Origin: Pontibacter harenae
GTDB lineage: Bacteria; Bacteroidota; Bacteroidia; Cytophagales; Hymenobacteraceae
Length of the DNA stretch: 64,000 nt
Direction of reading: 5' to 3'
Assembly (NCBI RefSeq): GCF_020907245.1
Contig: NZ_JAJJWH010000001.1
Span: 62,001 to 126,000, forward strand
Shown piece after piece: positions 58,384-64,000 of this stretch. The stretch's first letter is position 1, and the number at the start of each line of letters is the position of its first letter. The notes below the pieces were generated by a model. The model made no database searches. It saw only the letters and a list, made by a program, of their open reading frames with translations, and was not told the origin of the DNA. Made by a program: the position numbers and the translations under genes.

Positions 58384-59925
58384 ATGGAAAGAGAAGTTAG
58401 AGTACGTTTTGCCCCAAGCCCAACTGGCCCACTTCATATTGGCGGCGTGCGAACAGCCTTATACAATTACTTGTTTGCCCGTAAAATGGGTGGAACCATG
58501 ATTCTTCGTATTGAAGATACTGACCAAACGCGTTTTGTGCCTGGCGCCGAGGATTACATCCGAGAATCGCTGGAATGGTGCGGCGTAGAGTTGGATGAGA
58601 GTCCTTGGAAAGATGGTCCTTATGGTCCTTACCGCCAGTCAGAGCGCAAGCCGATGTACATGCAGTACGCCCTACAGCTGGTAGAAAGCGGCCACGCCTA
58701 CTATGCCTTCGACACCTCTGAAGAGCTGGATGAAATGCGTGAACGGTTGAAAGCGGCCAAAGTGGCAACTCCTCAGTACAACGCTATTACGCGTATGACG
58801 ATGAAGAACTCGCTTACGCTACCAGAAGATGAAGTAAAGCGTCGTCTGGAGTCTGGGGAGGCTTATGTAATACGCTTGAAGGTACCGCGCAAAGAGGAAG
58901 TACGCTTAAAAGATATGATTCGTGGCTGGGTAATGGTACATTCTTCTGCCATAGACGATAAAGTGCTGATGAAATCGGATGGTATGCCGACTTACCACCT
59001 GGCAAACATTGTAGACGACCACCTGATGAAGATTACCCACGTAATCCGCGGTGAAGAGTGGCTACCATCTGCACCACTACACGTGCTGCTTTACCGTTAC
59101 CTGGGCTGGGAAGATACGATGCCAGAGTTTGCTCACCTTCCGTTGTTGTTAAAGCCTGATGGCAATGGCAAACTGAGCAAGCGCGACGGTGATAAATTCG
59201 GTTTCCCTGTGTTCCCGCTAGAGTGGAAAGATCCTTTCTCTGGAGATATATCTATTGGTTATCGTGAAAACGGCTTCCTGCCAGAGGCCTTTGTTAACTT
59301 CCTGGCGTTCTTGGGCTGGAACCCTGGCACACAGCAGGAGATCTTTACCATGCCAGAGCTTATTGAAGCATTCAGCGTTGACCGCATCGGCAAATCGGGC
59401 ACTAAATTCGACTGGCAAAAGGCACGTTGGTTTAACGAGCAGTATCTAAGATCAAAACCAGATGAGGAACTGGCGCAATACCTGCTTCAGGCGCTGGAGG
59501 AGCATAATATAGAATGCTCTTTTGAGCAAGCTGTAAAAATATGCAGCCTAATGAAAGAGCGCGTAACGTTCCCGAGCGACTTCTGGCGTGAATCGTCTTA
59601 CTTTTTCGAAGCCCCAACTTCTTACAATGAGAAAGTAGCCTCTAAGAAATGGAATAGCCAGGCTGTAGCCGTGTTCGAAGATTTCAAGAACGAGCTGCCA
59701 AGCCTAGCTGACTATAATGCTGATGCTATAAAAGAGCTACTCAACAATGTGCTCGAGCGCCACGGCATGAAGATTGGCCAGGTAATGCAGGCGCTTCGTT
59801 TGGCTGTAACTGGCCTGGAAGCTGGTCCTGACCTGATGCACATCATTGAAATTATAGGTGCGGAAGAGACCAAAGCAAGAATAGAGGCCGCTATCGAAAA
59901 ACTAGCAGCTTATGCTTCTGCATAA
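58384..59925 (+). CDS. gltX: Glutamyl-tRNA synthetase
   Basis: Charges tRNA-Glu, and so also supplies hemA. A 513-residue class I synthetase with FAPSPTGPLHIGGVRTA (HIGH), RIEDTDQTRFV, IRGEEWLPSAP and GKLSKRDGDKFGFPV (KMSKS). The C-terminal anticodon-binding region (about 340-500) is complete. Length fits the non-discriminating or discriminating GluRS of Bacteroidota; which cannot be decided here. Confidence 0.97.
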   Translation: MEREVRVRFAPSPTGPLHIGGVRTALYNYLFARKMGGTMILRIEDTDQTRFVPGAEDYIRESLEWCGVELDESPWKDGPYGPYRQSERKPMYMQYALQLVESGHAYYAFDTSEELDEMRERLKAAKVATPQYNAITRMTMKNSLTLPEDEVKRRLESGEAYVIRLKVPRKEEVRLKDMIRGWVMVHSSAIDDKVLMKSDGMPTYHLANIVDDHLMKITHVIRGEEWLPSAPLHVLLYRYLGWEDTMPEFAHLPLLLKPDGNGKLSKRDGDKFGFPVFPLEWKDPFSGDISIGYRENGFLPEAFVNFLAFLGWNPGTQQEIFTMPELIEAFSVDRIGKSGTKFDWQKARWFNEQYLRSKPDEELAQYLLQALEEHNIECSFEQAVKICSLMKERVTFPSDFWRESSYFFEAPTSYNEKVASKKWNSQAVAVFEDFKNELPSLADYNADAIKELLNNVLERHGMKIGQVMQALRLAVTGLEAGPDLMHIIEIIGAEETKARIEAAIEKLAAYASA

Positions 59926-59937
59926 ACAGTAAAGCTT

Positions 59938-59979
59938 TAAACAAGAAAGGCTGGCCTCAGGGTCAGCCTTTCTTGTTTA
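59938..59979 (+). terminator. Terminator after gltX
   Basis: TAAACAAGAAAGGCTG and CAGCCTTTCTTGTTTA form perfect 16-base arms, with a 10-base interior that pairs partly. Confidence 0.85.
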
Positions 59980-60053
59980 TGGGTAATTTTACACTCTCTG
60001 AAACAAATTAGTCCTGCCATGCTTATACATCAGTAACCTAACCTGAAAGAATC

Positions 60054-60413
60054 ATGGCTAAAAATAAAAAAGAGGGCAAAAGCAAGAAAAAATCCAGAGT
60101 ACACAAGGACCTGGAAGGTTTCGAAATAAAAGTAAATGAGCATGGCGAGATTATCTCGAACTATAGCATCGATAAAATAAATGATTTTCTAAACCAAAAC
60201 GTGGACGATAAGAAGTTGCTGAAACGTGATGCCGCCGAACGTGCCAAGCGTGAGGAAGAAGAACAGTACCATATTGAGGAGGGCGAAGAAGAAGCAGAAG
60301 AAACAGATGAGGACTTCATCAAAAACACGAATAATACCTCTGACGATGAGGACGAAGACTTGCCTAAAGGCCGCCGTAAGGGTACTAAGGGCGACGAAGA
60401 GGATGAGGACTAA
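60054..60413 (+). CDS. Highly charged small protein
   Basis: A 119-residue protein with a Lys-rich N-terminus (KNKKEGKSKKKSRVHKDL), a short ordered-looking middle (GFEIKVNEHGEIISNYSIDKINDFLNQNVDDKKL, about 22-55, with no motif I know) and a Glu/Asp-rich tail. It has no signal peptide or membrane segment. The middle segment suggests a conserved core; the tails are probably disordered. Function unknown. It precedes the AIM24 gene by 143 bases. Confidence 0.7.
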   Translation: MAKNKKEGKSKKKSRVHKDLEGFEIKVNEHGEIISNYSIDKINDFLNQNVDDKKLLKRDAAERAKREEEEQYHIEEGEEEAEETDEDFIKNTNNTSDDEDEDLPKGRRKGTKGDEEDED

Positions 60414-60556
60414 TTAGAGCCGTGAGCCATAACTTATAAGTCGGGAATGAATTACAAAGAGGTAGTTTTAAGATCAGGAGTGAAGCGGAGGTTTCTTCTT
60501 TTGCATAAATAAGATTAAAAACTATCTTGCTTCTATAACAACCAGACCAAAAGACT

Positions 60557-61324
60557 ATGAGAAACTCACACGAAGTAGATTACAAGATTTTCGGCAACGA
60601 CATACAAGTCCTTGAAATTGAGCTAGACCCAAACGAGACTGTCATTGCCGAAGCTGGTGCCATGGTATACATGGAAGAAGGCATCGATTTTGAAGCCAAA
60701 ATGGGTGATGGCTCTAACCCAAGCCAAGGCTTTTTTGGCAAACTTGTTTCGGTAGGTAGCCGCCTCATCACTGGAGAATCGTTGTTTATGACGCACTTCA
60801 CGCACCGTGGCTATGGCAAGAGCCGTGTGGCATTTTCTGCGCCTTACCCTGGTACTATTTTACCTGTAGATTTAAGCGGCATGCGTAACAATAGCCTTAT
60901 TACGCAAAAAGATGCTTTTTTGGCAGCTGCTTTGGGTACCAAGTTAAGCGTGCACTTTAACCAACGCTTAGGTTCTGGCTTTTTTGGTGGCGAAGGGTTT
61001 ATACTGCAGCGCATGCAAGGCGACGGATTGGCTTTTGTGCATGCAGGCGGCACTGTGGTAGAAAAGCAGCTTAACAACCAAACGTTAAGAGTAGATACAG
61101 GCTGTGTGGTTGCTTTTGAAGAAGGAATAGACTTTAGCATTGCACGCGCTGGCGGCTTAAAATCCATGATATTCGGTGGCGAAGGAATTTTCCTGGCCAC
61201 GCTTCGCGGCACAGGCAGAGTATGGCTACAGTCTATGCCTGTGAAGAAACTAATTGAAGCATTGATGCCCCGCGGGGAGAACGCAAAGAAAGAAGGCGGC
61301 ACTTTTAGTAGCTTTCTCGAGTAA
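60557..61324 (+). CDS. AIM24/TIGR00266-family protein
   Basis: A 255-residue soluble beta-rich protein. The family pattern is clear: [21 protein letters not shown] near the N-terminus, [65 protein letters not shown] and [22 protein letters not shown]. It is related to yeast mitochondrial AIM24, and the bacterial role is unknown. It ends with a bidirectional terminator. Confidence 0.92.
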   Translation: MRNSHEVDYKIFGNDIQVLEIELDPNETVIAEAGAMVYMEEGIDFEAKMGDGSNPSQGFFGKLVSVGSRLITGESLFMTHFTHRGYGKSRVAFSAPYPGTILPVDLSGMRNNSLITQKDAFLAAALGTKLSVHFNQRLGSGFFGGEGFILQRMQGDGLAFVHAGGTVVEKQLNNQTLRVDTGCVVAFEEGIDFSIARAGGLKSMIFGGEGIFLATLRGTGRVWLQSMPVKKLIEALMPRGENAKKEGGTFSSFLE

Positions 61325-61345
61325 AGAGCACTGCAACCCATATTT

Positions 61346-61387
61346 AAGGCCACTCTAGCAACTCTTAATTGTTAGAGTGGCCTTTTT
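61346..61387. terminator. Bidirectional terminator between AIM24 and GH3 genes
   Basis: AAGGCCACTCTAGCAA pairs with TTGTTAGAGTGGCCTT (one G-U) and T continues to 61387. Confidence 0.85.
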
Positions 61388-61434
61388 AGCGAGTTTATTT
61401 GTTAGATGACAAGGCCTATCTACGGTTAAAGAAA

Positions 61435-62952
61435 CTAAAGCCCGTTCACTTCCATAATCTCCTCCAGGTACTCTCTGGTGTTCGATAGCCTAGGTATCTT
61501 ATTTTGCCCCCCCAACTTGCCTTTCTTGCTGAGCCAGTTCATAAAGGTTCCTTGTGGAACAGCATGCACAACAGGTTGCAACAGTGCTATGTCTTTCTGG
61601 CGCTTGGCATCGTAGTCTGAGTTTACCTCACGTAATGTATCATCTAACACCTGAGTAAACCGTTCCAAATTATCTGGTTGTTTCTCAAATTCGATAAGCC
61701 ATTCGTGCCCACCGCGCTTTTCGCTCTCTATGTAAATCGGTGCCGCCGTGAAATTAGAAATTACAGCGCCTGTCTCTTCACAGGCTTTCGTTACTGCCAC
61801 CTCTGCGTTTTCCACTATCACTTCTTCGCCAAAAGCATTAATGAAGTGTTTGGTGCGCCCAGAAATTTTGATGCGGTAAGGGCTTATGCTGGTAAAACGA
61901 ATTGTATCGCCAATTTTATAGCGCCACAGACCAGCATTGGTAGATATTACCAACGCGTAGTTCTTGCCCAACTCCACTTGGTCCAGTGTAAGGGTTTGTG
62001 GCTGCTCCTCCTCAAACTGATCCATGGGTATAAACTCATAGTAAACGCCATAGTCCAGCATCAACAGCATTTCATCTTCTGTACCACGTTGGTCTTGTAT
62101 GCCAAAAAAGCCCTCAGAAGCATTATATACTTCAAGGTAATGCATGTTGTTTGTAGGAATGATATCCCGAAACAGCTGACGGTAAGGCCCAAATGCGACG
62201 GCACCGTGTGTAAACAGCTCCAGGTTAGGCCACACCTCCAGTATGTTCTGCTTACCCGTAACTTCCAGAATACGCTTTAGCAACACGTAAGTCCAAGTAG
62301 GCACACCACTCAGGCTGGTTACATTCTCTAGTACTGTTACCTCCACCATCTTCTCTATCTTCTCCTCCCACTTATCCATTAGTGCCACCTTTAGCGGTGG
62401 TGTTCGCATGGCCTCTGCCCAAACTGGCAGGTTTTGCATGATTACGGCAGATACGTCGCCACAAGATATTTTGGAGTTATGTTCGCTTGGGTGATGGCTG
62501 CCACCTATCGACAAACCTTTGCCTGTAAAAAGCTTTGTGTCGGGGTACAGGTTTACGTAGATAGACAACATGTCTTTGCCCCCTTTGTAGTGGCAGTCTT
62601 CCAAAGACTCAGGGCTGACGGGTATAAACTTGCTGCGGGCATTGGTAGTACCCGACGATTTGGCAAACCATTCGATGGTACTTGGCCACAGAAGGTTTTG
62701 CTCGCCCTTCATCACACGATCTATGTAGGGAAACAGATCTTCGTAGGTGCTGATTGGCACGCGCTCCTGAAACTCCTTTACAGATTTGATGTCGCTATAG
62801 CCATACTTCTTACCCCATTCCGTATGTTTAGCGGTGCTAACCAGGTTACGGAAAAGCTCCTCCTGTACTTCATGCGGGTACTTCCGAAACAGATCTATGT
62901 CATGAATCCGCTTCTTCATTACCCACGTTACTATTGAGTTTATTATTTCCAA
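61435..62952 (-). CDS. GH3-family (auxin-responsive-promoter-like) protein
   Basis: A 505-residue adenylate-forming enzyme homologue. Motifs: AKSSGTTNARSKFIP (ATP-binding loop, about 108-122), EVYNASEGFFGIQDQ, LWRYKIGDTIRFTS and RTKHFINAFGEEV. Plant GH3 proteins join acyl acids to amino acids via acyl-AMP. Bacteroidota homologues are common, and their substrates are unknown. The N-terminal domain and hinge look intact, so activity is plausible. It is a stand-alone gene downstream of a 286-base gap. Confidence 0.9.
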   Translation of the reverse strand: MEIINSIVTWVMKKRIHDIDLFRKYPHEVQEELFRNLVSTAKHTEWGKKYGYSDIKSVKEFQERVPISTYEDLFPYIDRVMKGEQNLLWPSTIEWFAKSSGTTNARSKFIPVSPESLEDCHYKGGKDMLSIYVNLYPDTKLFTGKGLSIGGSHHPSEHNSKISCGDVSAVIMQNLPVWAEAMRTPPLKVALMDKWEEKIEKMVEVTVLENVTSLSGVPTWTYVLLKRILEVTGKQNILEVWPNLELFTHGAVAFGPYRQLFRDIIPTNNMHYLEVYNASEGFFGIQDQRGTEDEMLLMLDYGVYYEFIPMDQFEEEQPQTLTLDQVELGKNYALVISTNAGLWRYKIGDTIRFTSISPYRIKISGRTKHFINAFGEEVIVENAEVAVTKACEETGAVISNFTAAPIYIESEKRGGHEWLIEFEKQPDNLERFTQVLDDTLREVNSDYDAKRQKDIALLQPVVHAVPQGTFMNWLSKKGKLGGQNKIPRLSNTREYLEEIMEVNGL

Positions 62953-63238
62953 AGTTGGTTGCTTGTTGTTAATAGTTAGTTGATGGAAATCTACTTCTGT
63001 AGATTTAAATTAATTGCCTTTTTTTGCCGTTCAGCATTTTGGGCAACTTTTACAGCATAAAGAAAAAGTAGTTATACCCTTCACAGTACTAGTAGCTTCC
63101 TGGTGCTGAACTTCTCGTTCCAGCCTAAGCACTCATGACCAAAACGTCGGGTAAACTCAAAAGCTATACTTTCTCCTTCTTTCCATAACGGCCAAAGCCT
63201 TCTGCAATGTTAGCTGAAACACCATTAACAACTGACTA

Positions 63239-63970
63239 TCAGACTTTTCGCTTCAGCTCGAAGTGCTTGCCTAAGTACACACGGCGCACTTGCTCATCGG
63301 CAGCCAGTTCTTCGGCAGTACCAGCCTTTAGTATTCTTCCTTCAAACAGCAGATAGGCACGGTCGGTAATAGAAAGTGTCTCGTTTACGTTGTGGTCGGT
63401 GATGAGGATACCAATATTTTTGCTTTTTAGCTTGGCAACTATCGTCTGAATCTCTTCCACGGCAATCGGGTCTACACCAGCAAAGGGTTCATCGAGCAGC
63501 ACGAATTTAGGATCTACGGCCAGAGCACGGGCAATTTCGGTACGACGGCGCTCCCCTCCTGACAGCACAATACCCTTGTTTTTGCGCACGTGCGTCAGCG
63601 AGAACTCCTCCAGCAACTCCTCTACTTTTTCACGTTGCTCCTGCTTGGGCTTTTTTGTCATTTCGAGCACGGCCATAATGTTCTCCTCTACTGTAAGCTG
63701 CCTGAAAACGGAAGCCTCCTGCGCCAGATACCCCACTCCGCGTGTGGCCCGCTTGTACATAGGCAGGTCAGTTATATCCTCAGAATCAAGGAAAATCTTG
63801 CCTCTGTTTGGCTTCACTAAGCCTACAATCATGTAGAAAGATGTTGTTTTACCAGCACCGTTTGGCCCCAGCAACCCTACAATCTCTCCTTGATTCACCT
63901 CTACGCTCACGTCGTTCACGACCATGCGCGACTTATACTTTTTAAATAAGTTGTCTGCTCTCAGTATCAT
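63239..63970 (-). CDS. lptB: Lipopolysaccharide export ATPase LptB
   Basis: ATPase of the LptB2FG complex that extracts LPS from the inner membrane. Start ATG 63970 ([12 protein letters not shown], 243 residues); the frame's earlier ATG adds nine residues. Walker [11 protein letters not shown]-loop [11 protein letters not shown], signature [15 protein letters not shown], Walker [14 protein letters not shown] and H-loop ITDHNV are complete, and the LptB-specific [10 protein letters not shown] stretch is diagnostic. lptF, G, A and C are outside the window. Confidence 0.95.
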   Translation of the reverse strand: MILRADNLFKKYKSRMVVNDVSVEVNQGEIVGLLGPNGAGKTTSFYMIVGLVKPNRGKIFLDSEDITDLPMYKRATRGVGYLAQEASVFRQLTVEENIMAVLEMTKKPKQEQREKVEELLEEFSLTHVRKNKGIVLSGGERRRTEIARALAVDPKFVLLDEPFAGVDPIAVEEIQTIVAKLKSKNIGILITDHNVNETLSITDRAYLLFEGRILKAGTAEELAADEQVRRVYLGKHFELKRKV

Positions 63971-64000
63971 CGTGCTAAAGTTAAACATTAATGCCACACC

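Overview
The window is a chromosomal stretch from a member of the Bacteroidota, most likely Cytophagales and plausibly Hymenobacteraceae (Pontibacter-like; the genus is inference). Supporting signs are family-restricted proteins (DUF4270, DUF4293, DUF4476, an N-terminally extended NusB, a PorE-like TPR/propeller/OmpA lipoprotein), several promoters of the Bacteroidota form TTG-N(19-22)-TAnnTTTG, few Shine-Dalgarno sequences, and an archaeal-type GGGP synthase of the kind found in this phylum. Content is mainly housekeeping. I see no IS element, prophage, CRISPR array, rRNA or secretion gene cluster. There are two tRNA genes (Val-TAC, Phe-GAA).

Layout. 1-6 kb: end of a free-methionine-sulfoxide reductase, a small lipoprotein, then a minus-strand block CPBP protease - cdsA - gdhA - psd (phospholipid synthesis interrupted by glutamate dehydrogenase), and dusB. 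6-14.5 kb: a DMT-family exporter, an NhaC antiporter with an unusual secreted N-terminal segment, a GNAT-like protein, an orphan histidine kinase divergent from hemA, an overlapping TM2/DUF2752 pair and an ArsR regulator. 14.5-15.8 kb is a 1.3-kb gene-free stretch. 15.8-20.2 kb: MscS channel, a large AsmA-like protein, tRNA-Val. 20.7-25.8 kb: a tight seven-gene minus-strand operon nusB - ytxH-like - idh - DUF1573 lipoprotein - yajC - ybbR-like - coaE. 26-33.7 kb: leucine dehydrogenase, then two ABC half-exporters whose nucleotide-binding domains are degenerate in complementary ways, flanking an HTH protein and a membrane-anchored GyrI-like effector-binding protein; then truA and DUF4293.

34-43 kb: DUF4476 protein, a small membrane gene broken by an in-frame TGA, a beta-barrel protein, purM, the PorE-like lipoprotein, and a two-gene HdrD/NarI-like Fe-S module that resembles a split ETF:menaquinone oxidoreductase; tRNA-Phe. 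43-48.5 kb: DnaJ-TPR protein, a translationally overlapping trio (holin-like protein, Lys-rich membrane protein, GGGP synthase), an AraC regulator and an acyl-CoA dehydrogenase that could feed the Fe-S module. 48.8-52.3 kb: minus-strand panC - panD - flippase-like UPF0104 protein - rfaE2 - zinc peptidase. 52.4-57 kb: an isolated N-terminal half of a glycogen synthase, DUF4270 lipoprotein, glmS and ridA. 57-64 kb: BrkB-family protein, gltX, an acidic protein, AIM24 protein, GH3-family protein and lptB at the right edge.

Almost every convergent gene pair is separated by a near-perfect palindrome that can work as a bidirectional terminator. Degenerate GTTAGAG-type repeat tracts occupy several intergenic gaps. 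The most system-like observation is the divided heterodimeric ABC exporter with a translationally coupled drug-binding-type sensor at 27.3-32.2 kb.
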